NCBI RefSeq assembly: GCF_027172205.1
Contig: NC_070611.1
Coordinates: 41,412,979 to 41,476,978 of the forward strand
DNA length: 64,000 bases
DNA from: Podarcis raffonei
Taxonomy: Eukaryota > Chordata > Lepidosauria > Squamata > Lacertidae
Direction of reading: 5' to 3'
A program made the position numbers and the translations under genes. Shown piece after piece: positions 1 through 12,600 of the stretch; within the stretch, counting starts at the first letter, position 1, and each line of letters starts with the position of its first letter. The notes beneath the pieces are model-generated. The model was given only the letters and a program-made list of their open reading frames with translations. It was not told the origin of the DNA and made no database searches.

Positions 1-194
1 TTAAACTGCAAGGCGCAGGATGTCACCGCCTCTCTTTGCACAGTTCTAGGTACAAATGGGAAAGTTGCTGCATTTTTTTGGCACAAAGAGACAAAATTGG
101 TTTTTGGATGGGAGCTTCATCCCCTTTCAAAATTATGCCTATTGCACTGAAAGCTGAACCCTGCAAAAATGTGGCATAGCAGAGATTACATTAC

Positions 195-3100
195 CATTAA
201 ATGCTTCAATGACTTGATGAAGAGTTTCCAGTGATATTCCACTGTATCCTTTTGCTAAGACATTGATCCTTAGAGCTAAGAGCATACGAGATCTCTCTGG
301 AATCAAAGGCTTCCCAACACCTGCGAGGATAAACAACCACCTCAGTATAGCCTATAATAAATCGTAGGAAAGCATCTGGAAGATCTGCTCTTCCTTACCT
401 GCAGAATGTGACCGAACCAAATTCACTTGAAGTTCCCTCAGAGAGAGAGAGAGAAAGAAAGAACACAATACAATTAGTTCCAACTGCAGGCAAAGTTTTA
501 AATTTATTGCAGAAACTGAACAAATAAAATTTTAGACAGAACCTTTACCCAATGGAAAGTAACCTCACAAAATAAAACATGTTAGAATCTGTTTGGCTGC
601 ATTTTCTATAGGTTTCTTTTGTAAATTTAAAGAAGAGACATACCATAACTTGCTGTTTGGAATAACAGTTCGCGCAAACTTCCCAAAACCTGTAGTAATT
701 CCATAGACAACTGAAAGAAGAATGACAAAACAAATGCTTTACTTGCATTTTTTAAATTAAAAAATTGCAATTGAATATATGTAATCACTTTTACATATAT
801 TGCAGTACTCCCAACTGCTCACACCCAATTTATAAAATAAAGTAATTAATGGTTACCTCTCTGTTCCTTTAGAATACTTTCAATAACATCTCTTGATTCT
901 CTGACTTTAGTTTCAGCTTCAGGGGTTAACTAGAAATAAAATTGCCTTTATATATATATTTATTTCAAACTAAAGTGCAAATAAAGTATCTACAGGGGTT
1001 GCTGACACTGTAGGACATTTGGGCAGAGGTCTAGGGCCCCACTCAGGAAAACATGCAGAAGGGCCGCCAGATACAACAGGGCTGGCTCAAACAGGAAGTG
1101 GGTCAAAGGTCCAGGGTCTAAAATCATCTAAATTCCACCCCTGGGTATTTTAGAGTTATAACCTTTCCAGTACTCACCTTAATCTTATACAGCCCCTTTC
1201 CTAAATTGACTAAATCCTGTGTTGTCAAATGGTTCCCATCTAAATAAATATACTATATAAAAGAACAGCATTAGAATAAGAGAATACGACATGGATAAGC
1301 GTAAATAACCAGTTGTGCTATTCGGACACAGTATTTATGTCTCTGTACAGTCAGTGTTGCTACAATGGGAATATCACATTTTCATATAAGTGTTTAAAAG
1401 AACTATTGCAGTTAATTTTTTTCAGCACTTCAAAAATCTGTGACTATGTTGTATGTTGCATTACAGAATTGATTTTTTTTAAAGTTCTATTTTGTTACTA
1501 TTTATTGTGCAGCACAAGCCTGTTAATGTTTTCTCAGAAGCAAATCCCACCGTGTTAAATAGGAGCACAGGCACATAGCATTTAGCATAGTATATATAGC
1601 AGACTTAGTACTTAACACATAGGGAGGAGAATTAAGGACAGGGAAAGACATAATTCAAACACCAGTTCTTCATAAGTTCCTCTTGCTCCATACCTGTTCT
1701 GGTTCTCGATATTTACTATATCTGAAGCACAGCATAGGGAAATATATAATGTAATACAAGATCATTTAGATTTCAGTCCACATCTGCGGGTATAGGAGAG
1801 ACAACATGCAAAAACTAAGCGCCCTTGATTTATGAGGCCTCAGAAAAACAATAGACCACCACCACGTTTTTAATAAGGATACAAATGAACACCCTCAGGC
1901 TGTGATGGAATGAAGTCTGGGGACATTACGTCTCCTTGTATCACTGAAAGGAAAGAGAGACAACCATCAATGACATTTTGTTTATTCTGTGGCCAGTGTA
2001 GTTATGCTTTCACAGGCTATCCCTGTAATCAGAAGTGTATTTTGCTAAGCATTTGTAATCACTCCTAAATGCCCTTATTCCATTTTCTCACACGAGAAGC
2101 TGTGGCTCAGTGATACTCTGGGAAACCATCTGCTCTACATGCCAAAAGGTCTCAGGTTTAATCCCTGGCATCTCCAAGTAGGACTGGGAACTGCCTGATG
2201 CTCCAAAGAGTAGCTGCTGGTCGGTGTAGACAAGATGAGCCAAGTGTCTGACTTGGTGTGAGGCAGCTTCCTGAATCTCTTTGCACTTCTGATTTCCAAC
2301 CAGCAACTCCAGTATGTAAGCAACATATCAATGAGGCCTGGATGTGATCAATCTACTATATGATCCATATCAGTGGGGGTGCCTGATGCTTTACAGCAGA
2401 AACCAAAAGACCCACAAGCTACTGCTTCAAAGACCCTATCAACTAATTTACGTATGGCAGTGAGTTGGAAACGAGGAGGAATAACACAGCACAAAATGGA
2501 AGCAATTGCTTCTTTTCTTCCTCTATTTGCTGTAGTCAAAGTCTGGGATGTTACAATTTATGAGATGCAGAAGACACCCCAGTTTAAGTCCAATGTATAC
2601 AGTGGTACCTCAGGTTACATACTCTTCAGGTTACAGACTCCGCTAACCCAGAAATATTACCTCTGGTTAAGTACCAGAGGATGAGAACAGAAATCATGTT
2701 CCAGCGGCGTGGCAGCAGCAGGAGGCCCCATTAGCTAAAGTGGTGCTTCAGGTTAAGAACAGTTTCAGGTTAAGTACGGACCTCCGGAACAAATTAAGTA
2801 CTTAACCTGAGGTACCACTGTATCTGGATACATGTGGAGTTTTCTTTCAGCCTACCAACATGGGAAATGGAAACAGCTTTCTAAGCAACCCTTGTGAAAA
2901 TAACTGGCTGAAATACTGCACACTTAAAATGCATGCTAGCCCCCCCCTAGACATTGATGGTATTTGGAGAGACTTCCCATCACAATATCAAAACATTTTC
3001 ATTGTTTCCTGCCAAGCATTTCCCTTTAGGAACTTCTCCTTAATATGTGCAAACATTGCAACTTGTGGTGTCTGGTCTTCCGCTTACTTACCAACTTCCA

Positions 3101-3338
3101 CAAATTCATTGTCCTCGAGGGCATCTTCCAAAGTATCGTCCTGATCCAGCAATCCAAGGCCTTTGCAACGGCGAACGTAGAATTGTACTTCCTCCACAGA
3201 ACCAAAGCCTCCATTGTCAGGCTTGTTTTTCATGTAACGCCTCACGGCTTCTTTCCCCAGCCACCTCACTGTGCTTGCGCCACTTCGGCATGGCACAGCA
3301 AGCCATTCCCCTCGGACATGCACCGTGTACCTTGGCAT
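195..3338 (-). CDS. HAL: Histidine ammonia-lyase, N-terminal part (8 coding exons, gene continues past the left edge)
   Basis: HAL deaminates L-histidine to trans-urocanate in the cytosol, the first step of histidine breakdown. Coding exons in gene order are 3092-3338, 1883-1943, 1694-1721, 1178-1252, 857-929, 644-710, 399-436 and 195-320. All junctions seen are GT-AG and the phases join exactly, giving 715 coding bases (238 codons). The start ATG (3336-3338) opens with [17 protein letters not shown], as in mammalian HAL. Later landmarks are [47 protein letters not shown] and GVGKPL...[19 protein letters not shown]. The YG-x-x-TGFG segment holds the conserved catalytic tyrosine (Y164 here). 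The next exon, expected to carry the Ala-Ser-Gly that forms the MIO cofactor, is outside the window. Mammalian HAL has N where this protein has T167. The gene lies downstream of LTA4H on the same strand, as in human. Identification is very secure. Confidence 0.96.
2097..2278 (+). mobile_element. tRNA-Ala-derived SINE
   Basis: The left part resembles tRNA-Ala(TGC): CTGTGGCTCAG (A box), then AGGTTTAATCCC (degraded B box) followed by TGGCATCTCCA. The right part has the non-tRNA body ending GAGGCAGCTTCCTG. It lies between HAL exons 1 and 2. Divergence from its relatives suggests an old insertion. Confidence 0.75.
2600..2820 (+). mobile_element. Tigger/pogo-like MITE, subfamily A
   Basis: It starts CAGTGGTACCTCAGGTTA and ends TAACCTGAGGTACCACTG, with TA on both sides. 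It is largely palindromic with a GC-rich centre (CAGCAGCAGGAGGCCCCATT). TA duplication and CAGTGGTACC ends fit the Tc1/mariner-pogo group. No transposase is present. It lies in HAL intron 1. Confidence 0.8.
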
Positions 3339-3530
3339 GCTTGTCCTCTGCCTGGGCTTGTCCCTCCACTGCGGAGGGTCGGTGTGAGCACCGCATAGGT
3401 GTGCAATCTGCAGCACATGCCACCTGACTGAATTCCACTGTCCCAATCAGAAAAGGCTAAAAAGCTACACACCCACCCAAAAGTTCCCTCACTCTGCAAA
3501 CAAGCATGTGTATTTAAGCCAAATATCAAA
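3339..3530 (-). promoter_or_regulatory. HAL: HAL 5' untranslated leader and possible promoter
   Basis: This stretch lies directly upstream of the HAL start codon. On the minus strand it holds a TATA-like TTAAATA near 3512-3518, about 175 bases before the ATG, which would suit a tissue-restricted promoter. A fair splice acceptor (TTTGCAG near 3497-3503) is an alternative reading: a leader exon could lie further upstream and join here. The sequence alone cannot decide between them. There is no CpG island. Confidence 0.35.
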
Positions 3531-3890
3531 TCACACACAACACGGGTGACACACCCCTATCACAACAAAGCAATGAGGAAACGGGAAAAGACGAATCCAA
3601 AGCTATGTACACATTGGCATTTATTCTGGACTCCGCGCACTCCCACATCCATACTCCAACCTTGCCCTACTAAGTTCACTATAGAACTTCATCTCCTGAT
3701 AAGTTTGGCAAACAAGCTGTTTTCAGTTTTAGGAAGATGCTTCAGATGTTTTTCTTTGGGGGTAGGGTGAATGATTGAACCTGACCCATGGACCCTTCCA
3801 AAAAATTGTTATTTAAGCAGCAGTTCACATTTTATGCTGCCTCCCCATAGCCAATATGGCTCTACTGCCTTTATCCACTACAGTGGTACC

Positions 3891-4112
3891 TTGGTTTACA
3901 AGCATAATCTGTTCTGGAGGTACGTTTGTAAACCAAAACAGGTTGTAACCTGTTTCACCAATGGGGCCTCCAAAAAAAATTGTTCGTAATCCAAAAAAAA
4001 TGGGTTGTAATCCAAAAAAAAGGTTGCAAACCAGGACATGTACTTCCGGGTTTGACGTGTTTGTAATCTAAAACGTATGCAAACCAAGACATATGCAAAC
4101 CAAGGTACCACT
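3891..4112 (+). mobile_element. Tigger/pogo-like MITE, subfamily B
   Basis: Ends CAGTGGTACCTTGGTTTACA and GCAAACCAAGGTACCACTG are flanked by TA. The interior differs from subfamily A: repeated 'gtaatccaaaaaaaatg' blocks and TACTTCCGGGTTTG. It lies between HAL and LTA4H. Confidence 0.8.
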
Positions 4113-4290
4113 GTACTTTATTGTTTTTATTCATAGATTGCAAGTCAGGGATGTGGATCATTTTTTTAGTTTAAGAGTTATTCCGGTCCCCCGTCTCCCA
4201 CCTTAGAGGAAGTCTTCAGGGGGCCATATTGACAATAGTGGGCAAATATATCTCTTGCCCTTGCACAGCAGGCTGCATTTAATCTCTCTG

Positions 4291-4291
<1 letters not shown>

Positions 4292-4324
<33 letters not shown>
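4292..4324. repeat. (CA)n microsatellite
   Basis: An uninterrupted CA dinucleotide run of about 16 units. Confidence 0.95.
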
Positions 4325-4326
<2 letters not shown>

Positions 4327-5784
4327 CAATCCACCTGAGCAAGAGGAATTATCATAGTTCAAGGACACACTCCATCTAGGAAAAAGCAATGTTGAAAGGT
4401 TTACCATGCTTGTTATAAGCCATGCTGAAGGTTCTGCAGAACCATCTGGCAAGGTGAAAAATCTCAAAAATCAAGACAAAAAAATGGCAGCACTGGAGCT
4501 GGGTTCTGCATGTGCACCAGAGAAGTCAGTGAGCACGAGAATGTCATTATTCACCATCAAAGTCAGAGCTGGTGGGTGTCTTTCTTACATGCTATGCACA
4601 TTACTATTTTGAATGTGGAAGGGACTGCATGCCAGCACTCCACTTTTCATCACAAAGGGACAAATGTAATGGCCTCAAGGACTCCAGTCTTCTCTCTGCT
4701 GTTCCATCCCCAACTACTTATGTCCCCAGTAGTAGATGCTACCTTTGGACACATCTCATGATTCTCAGCCTTTGGCACCACTTATAGCAGCCAGCAAGTT
4801 TTTCAAACCATACATGCCACTGCACACTGTTATCAAGAAGATGGGACAGGCTGCAGAGATGTGATCTACAATTTATTACTTCTATGAGCTACTGCAATCC
4901 CAGCTACAAAATCAGCACTGGTCAACAATGGCAATTTAACAACCTTTAGACTTCAGCAACCTGAACAAGAGTCGTTTGTAGTCGGGCTAACTATTAATCA
5001 TTAATTCAGATGTGTCTTTTGGGCACTGTATTATGTAAGTATACGTGGTTGCTCTCACTGAACTGCTCTTCACTTAGGCAATTTCTGATTAAGTTGCTTT
5101 TGTGCCTGTTGGTACTTTTATTATTCTGCAATGCATGGGGGGCGAGGGAATAGTGTTTATGCTGCCATAAAGAATACCACTGACTTACCTTACAGAACTG
5201 TTAACGATTACAACTAGGTGATACATGTAAAGGACCTAGAACATTTATGTAGCACTTTCAGGTCTTAAATGTTATTGCTATTTCATACTTGTTTGTTGTT
5301 AGCCACGCAGGGTTCTGTAGACAAGGTAATTTGAGTAACAAATATGGCAGAATTCAGATAATATGCATTTCCAAAACAGTGGGAAAGTGATGTTGCCATT
5401 ATTTAAAAAAATAAAACTTCAATTAAGAACGTTCAGGGTGGCTTACATACAATAAAACAGATTAAGTCACCTCCATGGAGAGAACATGACAAGTGAGATC
5501 AAATGGAGTTCAGAAACTTAACTGCTTTATCGTCCAGTGTTAAGGTCTCTGAGAGGGGTGGAGAATGGGCAGCCTTGAGACTAGATCAGGCCTGCAGAAC
5601 CTTCTGATTCAGGCCATGGTCCCTTTCACAACAGAGCATGGTGGAAAGCCACTGTGTTGCATACTCAGGCCTTTGGCATCTGCATGTGTCTGCCTGGTTC
5701 GTCTCTTTCTCCTTATGACAACTGGATTGCTGCAGGCTAGCAGCTTGCTGGATGGTGACTGCTTGGTGGGGGATGGAGACAAAA

Positions 5785-5814
5785 GGGAATGGAATGGAAT
5801 GGAATGGAATGGAA
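5785..5814. repeat. (GGAAT)n tract
   Basis: Five GGAAT pentamers in tandem. The unit is the same pentamer as human satellite III, but a run this short is a simple repeat and not a satellite array. Confidence 0.85.
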
Positions 5815-5953
5815 GGGTATGCATGAGTGTATGTATATGGAGGGGCATGTGCATGTTTGTGTTTCACACCCAACAGCAGTTCTGGTCCCAACCACCACTG
5901 GGAATGCAAGGGCTAGACAGTAGCTTTTTGCATGTCAGTACTCCGTATACTGG

Positions 5954-6300
5954 GACGCAGGTGGCGCTGTGGGTTAAACCACAGAGCCTAGGACTTGCCG
6001 ATCAGAAGGTTGGAGGTTCGAATCCCTGCGACGGGGTGAGCTCCTGTTGCTCGGTCCCTGCTCCTGCCAACCTAGCAGTTCAAAAGCATGTCAAAGTGCA
6101 AGTAGATAAATAGGTACCGCTCTGACGGGAAGGTAAACAGCGTTTCAGTGCGCTGCTCTGGTTCGCCAGAAGCGGCTCAGTCATGCTGGCCACATGACCC
6201 GGAAGCTGTACGCCGGCTCCCTCGGCCAATAAAGCGAGATGCGCGCCGCAACCCCAGAGTCATCACGACTGGACCCAATGGTCAGGGGTCCCTTTACCTT
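5954..6300 (+). mobile_element. Sauria-type SINE, full length, with Bov-B-like tail
   Basis: The tRNA-like head has GTGGCGCTGTGGGTTAAACC and the B box GGTTCGAATCC. The body has ACCTAGCAGTTC and ATAAATAGGTACCGCTC, and the tail CAGGGGTCCCTTTACCTTTA resembles the Bov-B 3' end. It is flanked by a 15-base target duplication, TACTCYGTATACTGG, at 5939-5953 and 6301-6315 with one mismatch, so the insertion is fairly young. It lies just past the LTA4H poly(A) signal. Confidence 0.9.
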
Positions 6301-6360
6301 TACTCTGTATACTGGAGGCAATTAAATATACGGAAAGACGATCTGATTTATCATAAAAGA

Positions 6361-6366
6361 TTTATT
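6361..6366 (-). promoter_or_regulatory. LTA4H: LTA4H poly(A) signal AATAAA
   Basis: Read on the minus strand this is AATAAA, 292 bases after the LTA4H stop codon (6658-6660). It is the only canonical hexamer I found between the stop and the downstream SINE. Cleavage would be expected around 6335-6350, giving a 3' UTR of roughly 310-320 bases. Confidence 0.75.
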
Positions 6367-6657
6367 GCTTCAAATAAAGCAGTACATGTAGCAAAACTAT
6401 GAATGCTACTTGTGGTGAAGTGCCAAATGCAGTGTCAAAATATATCTTAATTTTCCCGGTTTTGCAGAATTTTAAATGAGGCACAAGATTGAGATGCCAG
6501 CATGAATAATCAGGGGTGGGGGTGGGGCAGAGGGGGCACTTATTCATTCAGCATCAGAACAAAAAGCCAGTTCAGTAATCAAACATGCAAGTTACAATGA
6601 TTCTTTTTCACGGAGGGAGCGGGGAGAAGAAAGTCGTTTTCTTATTGGAGTTTATCC

Positions 6658-9600
6658 TTAGGTCTGCAAAGGTTGGGCTGTTTGTCCCTCGAGTCCCAGG
6701 TCTTTGGTTACCAACATCGCAGTCACTGGATGCATGGAAGCTTTGTGCTGGTGGAAAGCACTGACAGCTTGAGCACGGGATTTGTCAAATTTATAGAGGT
6801 CCCTGAAATAGACACCACAAAATAACTTTTAAACGACTTTTTAAAAAATCAAGACAAGTACCATTTATCTTTGAAGAACCACTTTGTACATATTTAACAT
6901 GTAAGATGCAGAGAACTTCCTATATTGAACCACTGCCTGCCTGCTTAGGTAATTGTCTTACTTAAACAAAGGACGAGTGAATTTCATTCTGCCTTGTTCT
7001 GTAGCCATCTTCAGGGCCAAAGGAATGGCATCTTCCCAGTTGGCTTGAATGCAGAGACGCAGCCATCTGAAAAGCAGAATTAGCTTTAGTTAGCAAAATC
7101 AAGATCAAGAAAATCCAAGTTTAACAACAAGCAGTCTCCAAAGTGTTGGGACTAGGACCTGGGATACTTCAGGACAGTCACTGTCACAGTCTAATCTACC
7201 TCACAGGGATTCTGTGAAGACCAAACTATTTATACCACCCTTTGCTCTTTGGAGGAAATGTGAGATGTAAGTAATAATCTTTAAATTTATATATATTTAA
7301 AATGCTTGCATATTTTATTCTGCATCTAAGATTGCTTATTCAATGAATTTGGATCTCATTGGCAAGATGTTAGGGCCCCACAAACCACATGCTTGCATGT
7401 ATCTCTAAATAAACAGGTAAATTTAGAACTTTGCAACCAGCTGTTCCTGGTTGGACAGTATTCAAAACTACTTTCAGGGATCTATACCAGGGACGAACAG
7501 GATTATTTGTTTTCACAGTTGTTCTACAACCTCAGGTATGAATGGGTACACACATCACTGCTCAGTTCTATGTACTTGTGCTTTCATTTATATTTTATAG
7601 ATAACAGGCAATTTGACTGCAGATTTAATACAAGTTACTACTATATAGTATCAATCCATTACATTTATAAAATTTCAGAATATTCCTACGTTTTACAAAC
7701 CTGAATCTAATTTCAGAGTTGTTCACAGCATTGAAGTCATAAACCTCCTGCATTCGCCTTACATGGCTCACTGGAAGAGGATTCTAAAAATATGAAACAA
7801 GGGGTACAAAGAAAAGCAACATCAAGTCAACGACTCTTCACTTCTAAATAATTGTGCCAGCTCTAGAGTTCACCCCTGAAGCAAGAAGCCATTGTGCCCG
7901 CACAATAGACCATATGTTTCTGAAATGACACACAGACCAAAGTTGTAAACAACAAAATGGCACTCATTCTGCAGTCTGCAGAAAGTGCATGCATACTGTT
8001 CAGGGTGGTCAGAACAGTAGCACAAGATACCAACATCCCACAGTGGTTCTACAATTCTATATAAGCACAGCAATAAGTTAGAAGTACAGTGGTACCTGGG
8101 AAGTCAAATGGAATCCGTTCCGCAAGTCCTTTCAACTTCCAGAATGTTCAGAAACCAAGGCATGGCTTCCGATTGGCTGCAGGAAGCTCCTGCAGCCAAG
8201 CGGAAGCCGCAGAAGCCATGTCAAATGTTTGGGTTCCAAAGAACATTCGCAAACCGGAACACTCACTTCCGGGTTTGCAGCGTTTGGGAGCCAAAACATT
8301 CGACTCGCAAGGCATTCATGAACCAAGGTACGACTAAGACTTAGTCTCTTATCTACTAAGATGACAAGATCTAACAGTCATTGAGAAATGAACATGCTAT
8401 GACTAATAACTGAAAGCCTTGATCTGCCCCAGCTGCAACGAAACACGCCTCTCCTGCATCTGTCTCCTCAGCCACAGCAGGAACTGAAACCTTCCAAAAG
8501 CACTCCTCCATTGTCTCTCGAGACAAACGGATGCCAACCTCCCCTAAATTTCACTCTACAAACTTGGAAACGCAACAAGAAAGATGGTGGCACAAACGTT
8601 TATCCTGAAAGGTAAAAAAACACATTTTGCCTATATTTACCTCCAGCAGCAGTAGTGCAAGAAACTCAATAAGCTGATGTGAAGACAACTCTTTTATATC
8701 AGCTGAGCTGAAGGAGCCAAGATTGTTTTCCGTGGCCTATAAGACAAGCAGAATTAGAAGGAAATTGGAGAAGCAGGCCTTTAAGAAATTACAGGGGGAT
8801 AATTTACAGGGGGATAATCCAAACACAAATAAGAAATTACAGGGGGATAATCCAAACACCAGCAGTTAAAATTTGAATTTAATTTGTTTAGAAAACCTCA
8901 TTTGGATACATAAAAGTCAAAAGAATAACTCAAGGGCTCTGGATTCTTTTCTCTTGGGAGGAATGCTATCTGCATGGAATCCTTATGAATTACAGTGACC
9001 TTTCAGCTGGATGTGTCAGTAGATACCCAGATGGGCACAAGTGGATCAAATCAGCCCAACCCACCTCTATCTATCCCCCAATCCATAATCAAATCATGAA
9101 TAAAGTACTGTATTATGACTAACTTGTTCTTAAAACAGCACCAGACTAGAGAGGCAGGCTGAGACAGCAGCCATGACCCTGAAGGAAGATTCAGAAAATG
9201 CCTTAGCTTTTGAGCAATAGCCCCTTCTCTTTATCTGATCTGCTCAACCTCCAACACCCTATCTCCCCCTATACCACATTTACTGCCTCTAATGTAAGAG
9301 AAGTTTGCAAAGCTCATGTCAAAAAAATGAAGTCTGAAGTTAAAAAATTCAATAAAATCTGAAGTTTGCCTCAATTATAAATTGACTTTACTAAATTCTA
9401 CATTGCATTGAATCCCCAGTTATGCATGTTAAAAGACAATGCAAAATGAAACACAAGTAATTCACTCAACATGTCTTTAACACGTTATGTACATGAGACA
9501 TTAACTCACTTTGACCCATCTTTGACTCAAGGCAACACAAGCATTTGACAGTGTTGAATCATACCTGGTGAAGACATAAAAATGAGTATGTCTTGTTTAG

Positions 9601-12600
9601 AAAAGGTTTGTATCTTGAACATACACAGAACACATGCATTTGTATCTAGAGCACACATCCAAATTCTATCTTGCCAGCTGCTACAATATAGTTTATGAGT
9701 AGCTCTCTTTTATACTCCTCACTGATCACATCTGGCTTTGAAGAAAGAGAATAGACTATATTACTGTTACAAGCCACAATAGAAAACGAAAAATGAAGTC
9801 TAAAGGAACATTTTATAGAGTAGACACATTTAGAAATTGGCATAACCAAAACTGTGCAGGTGTTTGAGGAATATTTTTTATTATTGAAAGAGACATGCTT
9901 ATGCTGCATTTAGATCATTTGCTATAGTCATACTTAAAACATTTCTTACCCCAGTCCAAAAGGATCAAATCAAGTTAAATAAAGAGTGTGTGTGTGTATA
10001 AAATTGACTATAAATAAAAAATTTAAAAATAGGAAAAGTGATTATATTAAGGATCTAATATAATCAAGGATATATTTTTATTAAATATATAATTGAATAT
10101 TAAATTCTAATAAATTCAGTTATATAAATAGCTCTAATTATATATTTAATAATTTAAATTATATTATAATTACCGTATTTTTCGCCCTATAGGACGCACT
10201 TTTTCCCCTCCAAAAAATAAGGGGAAATGTGTGTGCATCCTATGGGGCGAATGCAGGCTTTTGGTGAAGCCTGGAGAGCGAGAGGGGTCAGTGCACACCG
10301 ACCCCTCTCGCTCTCCAGGCTTCGCGGACCTCTCCGCAAGCAGCGGGAGCCAGCGCTGGGCTCCCACGGCTTGCAGAGAGCTGCCTGTTTGGGGGCTGGG
10401 GTCGGGGGAAGCTCGGGCGGGCCTCCCCCGCCCCAGCCCCGCGCCTGGGGGGGGGGAAATAATTTTTTTCCCTCCCCCCAAAAAAAACTAGGTGCGCCTT
10501 ATGGGACGGTGCGTCCTATAGGGCGAAAAATACGGTAAATAAACATGATTATTATTAAATATACAGAGGTGCTCTTTCAAAACAAATAGAAATGTTACAG
10601 AAAAAGACTATGTGCTTACGTTGGTTTTACTGGAGGCATGCCAGGAGTGTTCATCCATGCATTCCAGTCAACTTTGTTAAGAAGGTCAACCTAAAATGAA
10701 CAGACCAATGAATTATCCAAAATCTTGGAAGTGTTTTATTTCTTTGAAACTCATATTGATTCCAATATTTTTGAAGACTTATTATTAACTGTTCATTGAT
10801 AATTTTAATGGGAATCACATATACAATGAAATGATCTGAATAACTTGAATGGTGAAATCTGAGGTTTCTTCTACTCCTTTCATGCCTAATTCCATATATA
10901 ACAAGACCAGTGTAATGTGTGGTTCTACCAGCATTTTGCCGCATTGATGACACAGCAAAGATGGCATAATTGAGAAGGCATTGTGAAACTGAAAGCTACA
11001 GACTTCAGAAGACTAAGCCCTCAAAAAATCATTCAGCAAAGTGGACTTTTTTGGGGGAGGGGAGAATGACTCATTGTCAGATTAAACTTTTCAATTAACA
11101 CTGTTGTTGCATGATAAACACAAGTAAGCAGGGAGCTAATCAGGAGAGGTACACATATCTCTGCAATATGGGAACTTCTAGGAGAGAGGGGTACCTGCAG
11201 TACAAGTTTTTTCTAGGTGGAAGTTTACTTTCCTATGACACTATAACTCTTGCTGACATTTGTTGCATAGCCAAAGGGATCGGAGGCTGGCTGCTCTTGA
11301 TGGGGTTACACTCTAGCATCTCGAACTGGAAGATTAGACCTAACCTTGTCCTTGAAGTAGGAGTACAGGAAATTCTTCCAGTCTTCCGTGTCTATGCTCT
11401 TGTATGCAAACTGCTGGATGTATGCCCTCAAGAAGCCAATGAAGACATCTGGGAACATATAAGATGCATTAACCAGAAATAAAGTACTGCAACAGGAAAA
11501 AAGCCACACATATTTAAAGGTAAATTAACCAATACCTGGCCCTCCAAGAAGCTGTTCTAGATAAAGTAGTAAAGCAGAGCCTTTCTCATACGGAACAGAA
11601 GAATATGCAACATCAGGATCTACTTCTTTCAGATTAGGGATCAGGTGAGTCACAGGGTTTGTGCTTCCAAGGGTGTTTATCTAGAAAGAGACACATATTG
11701 CTGGAAACTGATGTGCTTGGAAGCTGTAACAGAACTCTACCTGCCAGCAACCAGATTGCTGAACTTCCTTCCAAAAGAAGTCTGGTAGTTCCTCTTGTGT
11801 GTTTTTGGAGGGTAACAAAGTATTTGTATCCTAATTCATCTCCTGCACTGGAATGTATTTTAAAACTTACCCATTGATTTTATGCCATGCTTATACTGCT
11901 GCTTTGTTATTTAATTGATATACTGTTTATTTCCCTCCAATTTTTACTGAAGTTGTGCTTTTTAATCTGGAAGCTGCCTTAGAGGCCAAAAGGCAGGATA
12001 GAACTTTTCTAAAGATAATTACCGCAATATGGAGCAGAAATTAATTCTATCTGCAATACCAGATAAAAGCAATAAATTTGCTCTTAATTTTACATGTGCC
12101 CAGCGTTTCTGAAGAAAAGTTATGTGTAAGTTAATCTTCAAATCAACCAGAAGCACTCACCGTGTTCTGCAATTCTCTCCAGCCTCCCTGAGCTTGGAAA
12201 TGCCTGAACTGCTCACCAAAGAGCCGGCCACCGATCCTGCGTTCCAAGTAAACTGTGTGTCCTTCGTTTAGCCTGAAACACCAAGCGCACAAGTCATTAT
12301 TTCTGTAAATTAGAGAAATCTTTTAATGAGTTAAACGCACACCAAAAGAAAAGCCAAGTACGTCTTAAAAGCACTTGGATTTCACCTACCAAAAATGCTC
12401 CCAGGTCTTGTTTGTTACCAAATTGCCAGTCCAACTATGAGAAATTTCATGGGCGATAACCTGAAATGTATAGAAGTGGCATAAGCACATAGTGGTCTCT
12501 TTTGCCACAAACACACATATCTGTAACAGAAAGGAGGGTGCCACTTAGGTGGCAAAGATGCCCTAAACTGGCCCCATGCAGACATGGTAATAACCATGGA

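Larger units (their letters stand above)
3540..5935. other. HAL-LTA4H intergenic interval
   Basis: This is non-coding spacer between the HAL promoter side and the 3' end of LTA4H. It contains a Tigger-like palindromic element (3891-4112), a (CA)n tract (4292-4324) and a short GGAAT run near 5785-5814. The open frames here are short, lack splice context and match no family I recognise. I see no exon in the rest. Confidence 0.6.

Noticed and set aside
1-194. HAL cofactor exon within the window
   Set aside because: No frame here encodes the expected GTVGASGDLAPL segment; this is intron sequence and the exon must lie to the left of the window.
5785-5814. Satellite III array
   Set aside because: Only five GGAAT units are present.
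5565-6113. Open frame of about 180 codons near the LTA4H 3' end
   Set aside because: Its second half runs through the Sauria-type SINE and its first half through a GGAAT tract; no protein family resemblance.
10170-10538. Overlapping open frames on both strands in LTA4H intron 14
   Set aside because: They lie entirely in the palindromic element at 10173-10535, whose inverted structure gives similar frames on both strands.
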